NCBI RefSeq assembly: GCF_001403635.1
Contig: NZ_LN879468.1
Span: 930,001-994,000 of the forward strand
Reading direction: 5' to 3'
Origin: Clostridium massiliamazoniense
Lineage (GTDB): Bacteria; Bacillota; Clostridia; Clostridiales; Clostridiaceae
Length of the DNA: 64,000 nucleotides
The position numbers and the translations under genes are program-made. The notes beneath the pieces are model-generated. The model made no database searches. It saw nothing but the letters and a program-made list of their open reading frames with translations, and was not told where the DNA came from. This document shows positions 8,536 to 16,368 of this stretch, piece by piece. Within the stretch, counting starts at the first letter, position 1. Each line of letters starts with the position of its first letter.

Positions 8536-9420
8536 CTATAGAGTAATTATTGATTCAACAGTTCCAATTCCATCTTTATTACTTAAAACAATAATTTTTT
8601 TTATCATTTTATTGTCTAATATATCTTTAAAGACAGGGCGCTTATAAATATCCTCTACCTCATTTCCATGGATTGTTACTATAACATTAACTCCAGAATT
8701 ATATGCCATTATTAATGCTTCTATATCCTTATTAGTTCCTATTTCATCACACACTACTACCTCTGGTGCCATAGTTCTTATAGCCATTATTATTCCTTGG
8801 CTTTTTATACAATTGTCATAAATATCGGTTCTTATTCCTACATTCATCTGAGGAATTCCTCTATAGCAAGAAGCTATTTCACTTCTTTCATCTATTACAG
8901 TAGTTCTTTTCCCTTCAAATTTAAGAGGTGCATATCCATTGGAAATATTTCTTGTTATGTCTCTCAATAATGTTGTTTTTCCACACTTAGGGGGAGAAAT
9001 TATTATAGTGTTGTTAATTCTATTTCCATCTATTATTTCTTTCATAAGCTTATTTGAACAACCTATAACTTCTCTTGCTACCCTTATATTTATAGAACCT
9101 ATATGTTTTATAGTTTTTACTGCTCCATTTTCAATTACACACTGCCCTGAAATTCCAATTCTATGTCCCCCCTCTATAGTTATATATCCTTGTTTTATTT
9201 CTTCCTCAAATGCATAAATGGAGTAATTACTCACTCTCTGTATAATACTTTTCATATCTTCTGCTGTAACTCTGTAATTCTTTATTATCTCTTTATTATT
9301 TTTAAGTACAATTATGGGCTTTCCTATAGCAATTCTTATTTCTTCTATAGATTTAAAATCCCTATCAGATTTCACTTCATCAATTATAGGTTTGGATAAA
9401 AATCTAATTATTCTATCCAA
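8536..9420 (-). CDS. spoIIIAA: Stage III sporulation protein AA, secretion-type ATPase
   Basis: This 294-residue P-loop ATPase of the secretion/pilus ATPase superfamily has its Walker A motif SPPKCGKTTLLRD starting at residue 142. A catalytic acidic region (APEVVVCDEIGTNKDIEAL) follows near residue 215 and an H-containing motif (VIVTIHGNEVEDI) near 245. It is the energy-providing cytoplasmic protein of the SpoIIIA-SpoIIQ channel. It is the first gene of the operon, preceded by two terminator hairpins and a strong ribosome binding site (AAAGGAGG), so it has its own promoter. Confidence 0.95.
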   Translation of the reverse strand: MDRIIRFLSKPIIDEVKSDRDFKSIEEIRIAIGKPIIVLKNNKEIIKNYRVTAEDMKSIIQRVSNYSIYAFEEEIKQGYITIEGGHRIGISGQCVIENGAVKTIKHIGSINIRVAREVIGCSNKLMKEIIDGNRINNTIIISPPKCGKTTLLRDITRNISNGYAPLKFEGKRTTVIDERSEIASCYRGIPQMNVGIRTDIYDNCIKSQGIIMAIRTMAPEVVVCDEIGTNKDIEALIMAYNSGVNVIVTIHGNEVEDIYKRPVFKDILDNKMIKKIIVLSNKDGIGTVESIITL

Positions 9421-9489
9421 AATATCCCTCCTTTCTTACTACAATAATTAATATTACTTTACATAAGAAAATATTACTTAAATAAAAAA

Positions 9490-9507
9490 ATTCCCTAAAA
9501 AGAGAAT
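9490..9507 (-). terminator. Second of two tandem terminators before spoIIIAA
   Basis: On the minus strand a short stem, ATTCTCT with AGGGAAT, is followed by a run of seven T. It comes directly after the terminator that overlaps the end of the zinc-ribbon gene, so spoIIIA is doubly insulated from upstream transcription. Confidence 0.65.
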
Positions 9508-9509
9508 AA

Positions 9510-9540
9510 AAAAAAACCCATGGCTTTTAAGCCACAGGTT
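9510..9540 (-). terminator. Terminator of the zinc-ribbon gene
   Basis: On the minus strand AACCTGTGGCTT pairs with AAGCCATGGGTT (12 bp with two wobble pairs), and a long T-run follows. The stem touches the stop codon of the gene at 9540-9911. Confidence 0.8.
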
Positions 9541-9911
9541 TAAAGTTGTATTTCTTTTGTACAATATGGACATGATAAACTTTCTTTATTATCTAAAGCT
9601 GATTTTTCAACATATAAAGGATTATTGCAGTTTGAACATTTGATTTCAACATATTCATCTTCATACTCTTCAAGCTCTTCAAAAGTTACTTCCTCAAATA
9701 ACTCTTCTTGAACCTCTGATAAATCATCATTTATTAAAGAAAGATCTTCTGTAACTGATTCAACATTTACTTGAATCGCTTCTACTTCATCAAATAATTC
9801 ATTAACTACTTCTAATAATTTCTTATTGAAGGGATTATTTAATTCTTTATTACTTTCTAGAATTTCTTTCAAATTCTTTAGATTTTTTCGTACATTATCC
9901 ACTCTATACAC
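9540..9911 (-). CDS. Coiled-coil protein with C-terminal zinc ribbon (CD1247-type)
   Basis: The protein has 123 residues. An N-terminal helical, Glu-rich half (about residues 1-90) is followed by a four-cysteine zinc ribbon (CSNCNNPLYVEK, then CPYCTKEIQL). This arrangement matches a conserved clostridial family of unknown function found next to efp. No membrane segment is visible. The first GTG overlaps an AAGGAAG box, so a second in-frame GTG at 9902 may be the true start, shortening the protein by three residues. Function is unknown; the zinc ribbon suggests nucleic-acid or protein binding. Confidence 0.75.
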   Translation of the reverse strand: MYRVDNVRKNLKNLKEILESNKELNNPFNKKLLEVVNELFDEVEAIQVNVESVTEDLSLINDDLSEVQEELFEEVTFEELEEYEDEYVEIKCSNCNNPLYVEKSALDNKESLSCPYCTKEIQL

Positions 9912-9927
9912 TTCCTTATAATAAATA

Positions 9928-9952
9928 TGCTAAGTCCGTAAAGAACTTAGCA
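9928..9952 (-). terminator. Hairpin between efp and the zinc-ribbon gene
   Basis: TGCTAAGT pairs perfectly with ACTTAGCA around a 9-base loop. It lies after the efp stop codon and is followed by only a moderately T-rich stretch on the minus strand, so it is probably an incomplete terminator. Confidence 0.5.
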
Positions 9953-9963
9953 CAAAATTTATT

Positions 9964-10521
9964 TTAAACTCTTTCCATGTATTCGCCAGTTCTAGTGTCT
10001 ATTCTTATAGTAGCACCTTCTTCAACGAACATAGGAACGTTAACAACTGCTCCAGTTTCAACAGTTGCAGGTTTTAATGCGTTTGTAGCAGTATTTCCTT
10101 TAACTCCTGGGTCACATTGAGTTATTAATAATTCAACAAAGTTTGGAGCTTCTACTGAGAATGCTTCACCTTTGAAGAATTTGATTATTGCTGTCATATT
10201 TTCTTTTAAGAACTTAATTGCCCCTTCAACTTTTTCGTAGTTTAATGGGATTTGTTCGTAAGTTTCGTTATCCATGAAGTAGTATAACTCTCCATCTGAG
10301 TAAAGGTATTGCATTTCTTTTCTTTCGATAACTGCTTCTTGTAATTTTTCAGTTGGGTTGAATGTTCTATCTATAGCTCCACCTGAAATAACGTTTCTTA
10401 ATTTAGTTCTTACGAAAGCTGCACCTTTTCCTGGTTTAACATGTAAGAAATCTAATACTGTGAAAACTTGTCCATCTAATTCAAAAGTTGTTCCTTTTCT
10501 TATATCACTTGCTGATATCAT
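9964..10521 (-). CDS. efp: Translation elongation factor P
   Basis: EF-P relieves ribosome stalling at consecutive prolines. This 185-residue protein begins [20 protein letters not shown] and has the KOW-like domain with the modification-loop region [16 protein letters not shown]. Two OB domains follow, ending in a conserved [10 protein letters not shown]. An upstream in-frame ATG at 10536 lies inside the Shine-Dalgarno GGAGGG, so I chose the ATG at 10521, 7 bases after it, which also restores the family length. It neighbours the spoIIIA operon, as in Bacillus. Confidence 0.96.
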   Translation of the reverse strand: MISASDIRKGTTFELDGQVFTVLDFLHVKPGKGAAFVRTKLRNVISGGAIDRTFNPTEKLQEAVIERKEMQYLYSDGELYYFMDNETYEQIPLNYEKVEGAIKFLKENMTAIIKFFKGEAFSVEAPNFVELLITQCDPGVKGNTATNALKPATVETGAVVNVPMFVEEGATIRIDTRTGEYMERV

Positions 10522-10879
10522 TGAGTATCCCTCCAAAATCTATTAATTCCTTTATAGTATAACCCCATCTAATATAAATAATTCAAAAACTTTTATATAT
10601 CTGACATATTTACTATAAATGTATTCGCTTTACTGTCTGCTTACATAAATGTAACAACCATTATTTTATCAAATGCTACATATAAATGCAATTATTTTCA
10701 GTAAATTTATATTATCTACGAATTAGTTAACATATATATTTATAATTGACAACTTAGCATTTTTAACTAATAATTTTCCAAATTAAATAGTTAGTTAAAA
10801 ATACTAAGTCTTTTTTGCTTCTCTGCTAAAATTACTTTCTTAAGAATAGATATACCCTTTATTTAAATTAAATATTACC
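10522..10879. other. Non-coding region between the pilus operon and efp
   Basis: This 358 bp AT-rich stretch has no credible reading frame. It must contain the efp promoter; a loose TTGAAT-19-TATACT lies at about 10555-10590 on the minus strand, but the spacing is poor. The only clear structure is a long inverted repeat at 10752-10809, listed separately. Confidence 0.5.
10752..10809 (+). repeat. Long inverted repeat, terminator-like on the plus strand
   Basis: An 18-base arm ACTTAGCATTTTTAACTA (10752-10769) pairs with TAGTTAAAAATACTAAGT (10792-10809) with one mismatch across a 22-base spacer. A T6 run follows on the plus strand only. It lies downstream of the minus-strand pilus operon, where a terminator is expected, but that strand lacks a U-tract. 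Confidence 0.6.
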
Positions 10880-11254
10880 TTATGTTAAGTTCAGTGTCCC
10901 TACTATTTTCTCTATATCTCCACTTATCTTGTAATCTTCTATAGTTATTTCCTTTTTTGATAAAATATTTAAGTATTCCTTTAAGTCTTCATAATTTCCC
11001 TCAAAGCTCACAGTAGCTTTATAAGTCTTATTATTTTTATTTATACTTTCTATTTTAATATTCTTATGTTCTATTATTCCCTTAAACTCTTTTAATGACA
11101 TACTTTTATCTTCTTTTTCCTTTATTACTTCTTTCTTCTCTTTTAAAGCCATTTTTTCATTTTCTTTTTTTAATAAAGAATTATAAGTAATTGCTTCATA
11201 AAAAAGAAGCATTAATAGAGCTATAAGTAATATATAAATCTTTTCACCTTTCAC
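10880..11254 (-). CDS. PilO-like pilus assembly protein
   Basis: This 124-residue protein has one N-terminal membrane helix (IYILLIALLMLLFYEAI, about residues 6-22), a Lys/Glu-rich coiled stretch and a small C-terminal alpha/beta domain (YKATVSFEGNYEDLKEYLNIL). That is the layout of PilO/GspM-type proteins that form the inner-membrane platform with PilN. It starts at a GTG overlapping the stop codon of the preceding gene by four bases. Sequence similarity is too weak for certainty; the assignment rests on topology and on being last in the pilus operon. Confidence 0.6.
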   Translation of the reverse strand: MKGEKIYILLIALLMLLFYEAITYNSLLKKENEKMALKEKKEVIKEKEDKSMSLKEFKGIIEHKNIKIESINKNNKTYKATVSFEGNYEDLKEYLNILSKKEITIEDYKISGDIEKIVGTLNLT

Positions 11255-11700
11255 ACGATTTCTCCTCTCACTTGGATATAACTTTCATCATTATTATAAT
11301 TAATATTTGTAATATTAAATTTATCTAAATTTGATAATTCTAAAATAAACCAGTCACTATAAATACCATCAATTTTAAATGATAAATTATTTCCTTGAAA
11401 ATCTAGATCATAAACTCTACTTTCTTTCAATATATTTTCTAAAAATTTTATCTTTTCTAAAGTAATTTCATTATTATTTATTTCTATATTTTCTGTTACT
11501 TTTTCAATATCTGTTTTTTCATCTAAGCTTTTTATTCTCTTTTTATTCATAGCATTTATATTTAATAGCATTATATTCACCATTAAAATTAAAATAATCA
11601 TTATTTTTGCAAACTTTATTCTCTTACGATTAAAATTTTCAACATATTCATTACTATTAAAGTTTTTGTTTTTCTTTAAAAATATTTTTATCCCCTCCAC
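11251..11700 (-). CDS. PilN-like pilus assembly protein
   Basis: This 149-residue protein has a short cytoplasmic N-terminus, a single membrane helix at about residues 29-48 (FAKIMIILILMVNIMLLNI), a coiled-coil part and an extracytoplasmic domain. This matches the PilN/GspL-C-terminal layout. It lies between the PilM-position gene and the PilO-like gene and overlaps both. The start is unclear because the GTG at 11700 lies against a GGAGGGG box that would suit a start further inside, where no standard start codon occurs. Confidence 0.55.
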   Translation of the reverse strand: MEGIKIFLKKNKNFNSNEYVENFNRKRIKFAKIMIILILMVNIMLLNINAMNKKRIKSLDEKTDIEKVTENIEINNNEITLEKIKFLENILKESRVYDLDFQGNNLSFKIDGIYSDWFILELSNLDKFNITNINYNNDESYIQVRGEIV

Positions 11701-12202
11701 TCAATATATAACTTAACTTTTCTTTCTTGTGACTATATATTAAAAAAGCATCTTTCTTACTCTCTATAATATTTATATTTTCCTTAACGTTTTTCTTTAT
11801 GTCTTCTATAAGACCAATATAGTAATTATATAAATTTTTCTCCCTGCAACCAGCTGCATAAATAAGCTTTCCTTTCAAGTAAAATTTAAATATATAATCA
11901 TTATTTTCTTCAACCAAGTCTAGATAAATATTATTACTAAACAAACTAATTAAATTTTTAGGGAAAGGCATTTTTATTTCTTTAGTTTTTATGGGCTCTC
12001 TACTATTTTTATTTATATAATATACAACTAAATATTTTTTCCTTTGAAATTTTATAATTTCATAATGTGTAAGACCATTAAAATCTCTAAAAGCATCTTC
12101 TAAAACATCTTTCATATTCTTTCTCTTTACTTTATCTAAAGATATTATCTTTATAAAAATATTTTCATTTAATTGACTTTTTTCTTTATACCTCTTTAAC
12201 AC
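11657..12202 (-). CDS. Unrecognised pilus-operon protein in the PilM position
   Basis: The protein has about 181 residues, no signal peptide and no membrane segment, and is basic with alternating strand-like stretches (KKYLVVYYINKNSREPI, YIFKFYLKGKLIYAAG). It lies between the prepilin genes and the PilN-like gene, where pilus operons usually carry the actin-like PilM or the cytoplasmic part of GspL. I see no ATP-binding motif of the actin family, so the PilM role is inferred from position only. I chose the GTG at 12202 because a full AAAGGAG lies 8 bases upstream; a longer frame to 12235 has no ribosome binding site. Confidence 0.5.
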   Translation of the reverse strand: MLKRYKEKSQLNENIFIKIISLDKVKRKNMKDVLEDAFRDFNGLTHYEIIKFQRKKYLVVYYINKNSREPIKTKEIKMPFPKNLISLFSNNIYLDLVEENNDYIFKFYLKGKLIYAAGCREKNLYNYYIGLIEDIKKNVKENINIIESKKDAFLIYSHKKEKLSYILSGGDKNIFKEKQKL

Positions 12203-12632
12203 GGCTTGTTCTCCTTTCAAAAAATATAGTTCCATTTTCTCTAAGAAGTCCTTTATAATATACTTCTGTTTTCTTATTAGTGTTTTTATTTATAACCATC
12301 AAAAGAAATAAAGCACTTTTATCATTAAATTTCATTTCATAGACTTTTGATGAAGTTTCTAAGAAATAACTTTCATTTACAACAGATTTAAAATCTAATT
12401 CTTCTTTTGATAACTTTTCATTTATTATTTTTTCAAATTCCTTTACTACATCATAATAAGCATAGTTCTTTTTATAGTTATTTAACTTATCTCCTCTTTT
12501 TAAGATACTACTTTCTCTAAGTGTTGAAATATATAACGAAGTTACTATAGATAATATTAAGGTTAACCATAAAACCAATGAAATTGTTACAAAGCCTTTT
12601 TTATTTTTTGTAAACAAGATTCTCCATTTCAC
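12186..12632 (-). CDS. Prepilin-like protein of the PilX/GspK type
   Basis: This roughly 148-residue protein has a basic leader ending KNKKG and then the hydrophobic helix FVTISLVLWLTLILSIVTSLYIS, as in type IV prepilins. Position +5 of the mature helix is Ser, not the usual Glu; GspK/PilX minor pilins commonly lack that Glu, which suits a tip role. It overlaps the neighbouring pilin genes on both sides. No standard ATG fits: the GTG at 12632 or the TTG at 12617 (giving leader MFTKNKKG) are the best starts, and the frame remains open to 12647. Confidence 0.6.
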   Translation of the reverse strand: MKWRILFTKNKKGFVTISLVLWLTLILSIVTSLYISTLRESSILKRGDKLNNYKKNYAYYDVVKEFEKIINEKLSKEELDFKSVVNESYFLETSSKVYEMKFNDKSALFLLMVINKNTNKKTEVYYKGLLRENGTIFFERRTSRVKEV

Positions 12633-13062
12633 CTTCCTCAAATTCAATTGTTATATATATTAAATTTTCCTTTTCTTCTACTTCAAAACTTTTTGCATAC
12701 TCAATTAAAGTTTTTTCTTCACCAACATAAAATAAACTTCCATCTAGATTGTATTTATAAGGCCTTTTATAAATAATTTTATCTTTTATAGAAAATCTAT
12801 CTCTTAATATTAATTTATCTTCTTTATAATAAATATCTATAGTTGTGTGAAAAACTTCTATGTCTATTATTTCTCTACTTCTTAAAGCCCCGTCAAAATG
12901 CAAATCAAAATTGACTAAAGCTATTTTCTTATTTTTATTTTTCAATTCTTCTTTATAGACTTTATTTATAAAAAGACTTAAATTCATAACAAAAATTATT
13001 AAAAATGATACTAAGGATAAATATAGCAAAAGTTCCATTAACAAATATCCTTTTCTTTTCAT
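12601..13062 (-). CDS. Type IV prepilin-like protein (MKRKG leader)
   Basis: This 153-residue protein has a short basic leader MKRKG followed by YLLMELLLYLSLVSFLIIFVM, a canonical prepilin helix with Gly at -1 and Glu at +5. The remainder is a charged, beta-rich domain without cysteines. It is a probable minor pilin or pseudopilin processed by a prepilin peptidase not encoded in this window. It overlaps the next pilin gene and is one base from the preceding one, indicating tight translational coupling. Confidence 0.75.
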   Translation of the reverse strand: MKRKGYLLMELLLYLSLVSFLIIFVMNLSLFINKVYKEELKNKNKKIALVNFDLHFDGALRSREIIDIEVFHTTIDIYYKEDKLILRDRFSIKDKIIYKRPYKYNLDGSLFYVGEEKTLIEYAKSFEVEEKENLIYITIEFEEGEMENLVYKK

Positions 13063-13451
13063 TAAATCCCTCTGTATTTTATAAATCCAACTTCATCTTT
13101 ACAATTATTAAATTGCAAGTCGCATTCTATATATCTATCTTCTTTATTTATAATCAGCCTACTAGAACTCCCTATATTTTCCTTACTTATACATTGGATT
13201 ATATTTTTATTTTTAACTTCTTCTTTTTCAGTGATATTTATATAATATTCTCCATTTTCAAATTTACTTAAGCTATGATAATCACTATTATTTTCTAACT
13301 CTTGTACAATAAAATAAATCAACTCATTATGCTCTTTTCTTTTCCTTAAATTTATATAGCCTTGAAACATAGAAAATATCACCAGTGTAAATATTGATAT
13401 TATAGCCGAACCTACAGCTATATCTATTAATAAATATGCTTTTTTCTTCAT
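13062..13451 (-). CDS. Type IV prepilin-like protein with non-canonical cleavage site
   Basis: This 129-residue protein begins MKKKAYLLIDIAVGSAIISIFTL (written here as MKKKA then YLLIDIAVGSAIISIF). The hydrophobic helix and short Lys leader are those of a class III signal peptide, but -1 is Ala rather than Gly and +5 is Asp rather than Glu. The mature domain contains two cysteines (ECDLQFNNC) about seven residues apart. It is one of four consecutive pilin-like genes, and a minor pilin role is inferred. Confidence 0.65.
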   Translation of the reverse strand: MKKKAYLLIDIAVGSAIISIFTLVIFSMFQGYINLRKRKEHNELIYFIVQELENNSDYHSLSKFENGEYYINITEKEEVKNKNIIQCISKENIGSSSRLIINKEDRYIECDLQFNNCKDEVGFIKYRGI

Positions 13452-13463
13452 ATTTTAAATCCT

Positions 13464-13862
13464 CTAATTTATTTTTATAGTATGCTTTTCCTCTAAGCTA
13501 TCTAAAAATGTAACACTAATATTTTTATTTATAAAACCATTTTGATTTATTTTTATTTCAAAGCTCTGTCTAGCTTTTAAATTTTTAAGATTAAGTTCTT
13601 TCTTTTCATAAGGATTACTAAGTTTTAATTTATCATATTCTGCTATATAAAATATTTCACCCATTACATTAAAATCTTTGCAAATTAACTTAGACTCCAA
13701 AATAAACTGTTCTATTTCTAATAATTCATCCTTTATTTTCACCTTTTTTTCTTGTTTTTTTAAATACATAGTTGAAAGAGGAAATAAAGTAACTATAATG
13801 GATAATAACCCTAAATATATTACTACCTCCATTAAGGTCATTGCTTTCTTCTTTTTATACAT
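13464..13862 (-). CDS. Type IV prepilin-like protein (Ala at -1, Glu at +5)
   Basis: This 132-residue protein begins MYKKKKA and continues MTLMEVVIYLGLLSIIVTLF, a prepilin helix with Glu at +5 but Ala at -1. The mature part is short and Lys-rich. It is the first pilin gene after pilC, overlapping it by eight bases. GspI/GspJ-type minor pseudopilin is a reasonable alternative description. Confidence 0.7.
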   Translation of the reverse strand: MYKKKKAMTLMEVVIYLGLLSIIVTLFPLSTMYLKKQEKKVKIKDELLEIEQFILESKLICKDFNVMGEIFYIAEYDKLKLSNPYEKKELNLKNLKARQSFEIKINQNGFINKNISVTFLDSLEEKHTIKIN

Positions 13863-14886
13863 AATTCATGTACTCATACATAGGTATAAAAACCATTAAT
13901 ACTAATGAAAGCACCATAATTCCTAAAAATAGTATGGCTATAGGTTCTATATAAAAAATAACCTTGTTTATTCTTCCATTTAGCTGATACTCTAATAATT
14001 CACTTAATTTCCCTAAACTTTCTTCTAAATTTCCACTTTCTTCACCTGTTCTTAAAAGACTTTCACTTAATTTAGACATTCCCTTAGTATTGATCATTGC
14101 TTCAGTTAAGGACAACCCACTATGCAATCCTTCATCTATATTGTTTAAGGAAAACTTTAAATGCTTATCCTTAACAGAATTTTTTAATTTATTTATAGCT
14201 CCTGTTATACTTAGCCCTCCCTTGATTATCATATTTATTACTAATATTAAATTCATTTCCCTATAGTTTTTTACAATATGAAATCGTCCTAATAAATCTT
14301 TTTCTGAAAAAATTTCTTTAAACAGTAAAAATATTAAAACTATTAAAGAAATTATAGATAAAATCATTATTATTGGATTTACTTCTTCTACAACTCTACT
14401 TATAAATAGCATTGCTTTTGTAAAAATACTCAACTCTCCATTCATATCCTTATACATATCTGCTAAAGTTGGGATTACAAAGATAACTATAAGAAAAAAT
14501 ACACCTATCATAGTACTTATGAGCATTACTGGATAAGCTAAATTCTTCTTAATTTCTTTTTTCATTTTATTATTTTTCTCAAAATGATTAGATAAAATAG
14601 TTAATATATCTTCTAGCCTTCCACTTTCCTCTGCCATTATTATCATGTCCACAAAATTATCAGTAAATAATGTTCTTTCCTTTGAAAATGCCTCACCTAT
14701 TCCTTCACCTAAATTAATAGAATTTTCTATTCTTTCTATAGCATTTAAATATTCCTTTCTCTTAATAGTAACCTTTATAAGTTCTAAAGACTTTCTTATA
14801 GATATCCCTGACTTTATATATAAACTTAATCCATTGGCTATTAAAAAAATACTTTCATAATGAGGTTTATCTCTTTGAAATTTCAT
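13855..14886 (-). CDS. pilC: Type II secretion / type IV pilus platform protein PilC/GspF
   Basis: This 343-residue inner-membrane platform protein contains two GspF repeats, the first starting near residue 15 (LIANGLSLYIKSGISIRKSLELI) and the second near 215 (LILVINMIIKGGLSITGAINKL). Three membrane helices lie near residues 118-140, 168-190 and 318-338. Such proteins couple the PilB ATPase to pilin polymerisation. It is shorter than many PilC proteins because the N-terminal extension is missing. Its start overlaps the pilB end by 20 bases. Confidence 0.88.
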   Translation of the reverse strand: MKFQRDKPHYESIFLIANGLSLYIKSGISIRKSLELIKVTIKRKEYLNAIERIENSINLGEGIGEAFSKERTLFTDNFVDMIIMAEESGRLEDILTILSNHFEKNNKMKKEIKKNLAYPVMLISTMIGVFFLIVIFVIPTLADMYKDMNGELSIFTKAMLFISRVVEEVNPIIMILSIISLIVLIFLLFKEIFSEKDLLGRFHIVKNYREMNLILVINMIIKGGLSITGAINKLKNSVKDKHLKFSLNNIDEGLHSGLSLTEAMINTKGMSKLSESLLRTGEESGNLEESLGKLSELLEYQLNGRINKVIFYIEPIAILFLGIMVLSLVLMVFIPMYEYMNYV

Positions 14887-16225
14887 CTTCTAACTCTCCC
14901 TCTCTAAATACCAAATAATCATCTATAGAAACTTCCCCTCTTCTCATGGCTTCTTCTGCTGAATTCACAAGTTGAGTGTTATTAATGTTAGATAAATCAT
15001 CAAAATCTACATTACTAAAGTCCATTACGTGAGAAATCATAATCCTTCCCTTATAACCACTATGGGAGCAACTATTACATCCTTTTGCCCTATAAACATC
15101 TATAACCTTATTTTCATCTATTGGATCATTTATTTTTATTTTTTCCTTACATTCACTACACAATTTTCTTACTAACCTCTGTGCTATAGCACCTTTTAGG
15201 CTCTGTTTTAATAAATATGGTTCTACTCCCATATCTAAAAGCCTATAATAAACATCCATTGCACTATTGGTATGTATTGTCCCTAAAACCTTATGTCCTG
15301 TTATTGCTGCTCTAACTGCTATTTTAGCTGTTTCCTCGTCTCTTATTTCACCTATTAATATTATGTCTGGATCTTGTCTCAAGAGTTGCTTTAACCCCTT
15401 TGAAAAATTAAAACCTATTTTTTCATTAACATTACTTTGTACAATTCCATCTATAGTAAATTCAACAGGATCTTCAATGGTACTTATATTTTTACTTTCC
15501 TTATTATAGGAATTCACGAAAGCATATAAAGTCGTAGATTTTCCACTTCCAGTAGGTCCATTTACCAATATTATTCCATTATTTAAATTAAGTAATTTAT
15601 CAATACTCCTTCTTTGCTCTTTGGTAAAGTTTAAATTATTTAAATTTATTAAATCCATATTTTTGTATAATATTCTCATAACTATTTTTTCACCACATAT
15701 AGTTGGCATAGTAGAAATTCTTATATCATAATATTTATTATTTTTATAAAATCTTAATTTTCCATCCTGTGGCTCTAGTTTTTTTGAAATATCTAAATTC
15801 CCTGAAACCTTTACTCTATTTGCAATTTTATTATAGAGTTTTGTAGTTATCTTATTTTTTATAAATAACCTTCCATCTGTTCTAAATCTAATATAAGCAT
15901 AATGTTCATAAGGTTCTATGTGTATATCACTACTATTTTCTTCTATGGCACTTTTTAAGATATAATCTAATTCATCTTCTTCTAGTTGTTCATTCCTCTT
16001 AATGTAATAACCATCAATAAATTTCTTCACTGTTTCAAGCTCTATTTCTTTTAATTGAAATTCATCATTAAATATTAATTTTAAGTAAGATAATTTTTCT
16101 TCAGTTATTTTATTTGTGAAAAAAGTATTTTCACTTTCATTCTTAACAGATATTAAATTCATTTCCACAGCTATTTCTTTATTCAATTGTTCCATAGCTT
16201 TTACATCTATGTCCCTTAACTTCAT
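14867..16225 (-). CDS. pilB: Type IV pilus / type II secretion assembly ATPase PilB/GspE
   Basis: This 452-residue hexameric ATPase drives pilin assembly. Walker A GPTGSGKSTTLY is near residue 223, the Asp box and Walker B (QDPDIILIGEIRDEETAK) near 285, the His box (GHKVLGTIHTNSAMDV) near 315, and a four-Cys zinc site (CSEC then CNSC) near 357 and 383. I chose the ATG at 16225, which follows GGGGGTG by five bases; the frame remains open to a GTG at 16255. It is the first gene of the pilus operon. No PilT-type retraction ATPase or prepilin peptidase gene is in this window. Confidence 0.9.
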   Translation of the reverse strand: MKLRDIDVKAMEQLNKEIAVEMNLISVKNESENTFFTNKITEEKLSYLKLIFNDEFQLKEIELETVKKFIDGYYIKRNEQLEEDELDYILKSAIEENSSDIHIEPYEHYAYIRFRTDGRLFIKNKITTKLYNKIANRVKVSGNLDISKKLEPQDGKLRFYKNNKYYDIRISTMPTICGEKIVMRILYKNMDLINLNNLNFTKEQRRSIDKLLNLNNGIILVNGPTGSGKSTTLYAFVNSYNKESKNISTIEDPVEFTIDGIVQSNVNEKIGFNFSKGLKQLLRQDPDIILIGEIRDEETAKIAVRAAITGHKVLGTIHTNSAMDVYYRLLDMGVEPYLLKQSLKGAIAQRLVRKLCSECKEKIKINDPIDENKVIDVYRAKGCNSCSHSGYKGRIMISHVMDFSNVDFDDLSNINNTQLVNSAEEAMRRGEVSIDDYLVFREGELEDEISKR

Positions 16226-16331
16226 TAATTCACCCCCTATAACAATCATTGACACTTTATGTAAAGTTAAAACATATAAAATAATTTTTATCTCACAATA
16301 TTTAATTTTTTTTAAATTTATTTGACTAAAT

Positions 16332-16368
16332 AATTAAAAAGCAGATAAGCTCCATGGCTTATCTGCTC
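16332..16368 (-). terminator. Terminator embedded in the 3' end of the propeller-like gene
   Basis: On the minus strand AGCAGATAAGC and GCTTATCTGCT form a perfect 11 bp stem with a six-base loop, followed by TTTTT. The stem lies within the last codons and the T-run encodes the final Phe and the stop codon, so the terminator is translated. Confidence 0.85.

Noticed and set aside
9421-9489. Sigma-E promoter for spoIIIAA
   Set aside because: An ATATT element is present, but no CATACA-like -10 lies at the right distance, so I do not claim a specific site.
10521-10536. Longer N-terminus for EF-P starting MEGYSM
   Set aside because: The upstream ATG lies inside the Shine-Dalgarno sequence for the next ATG, and the family begins at [10 protein letters not shown].
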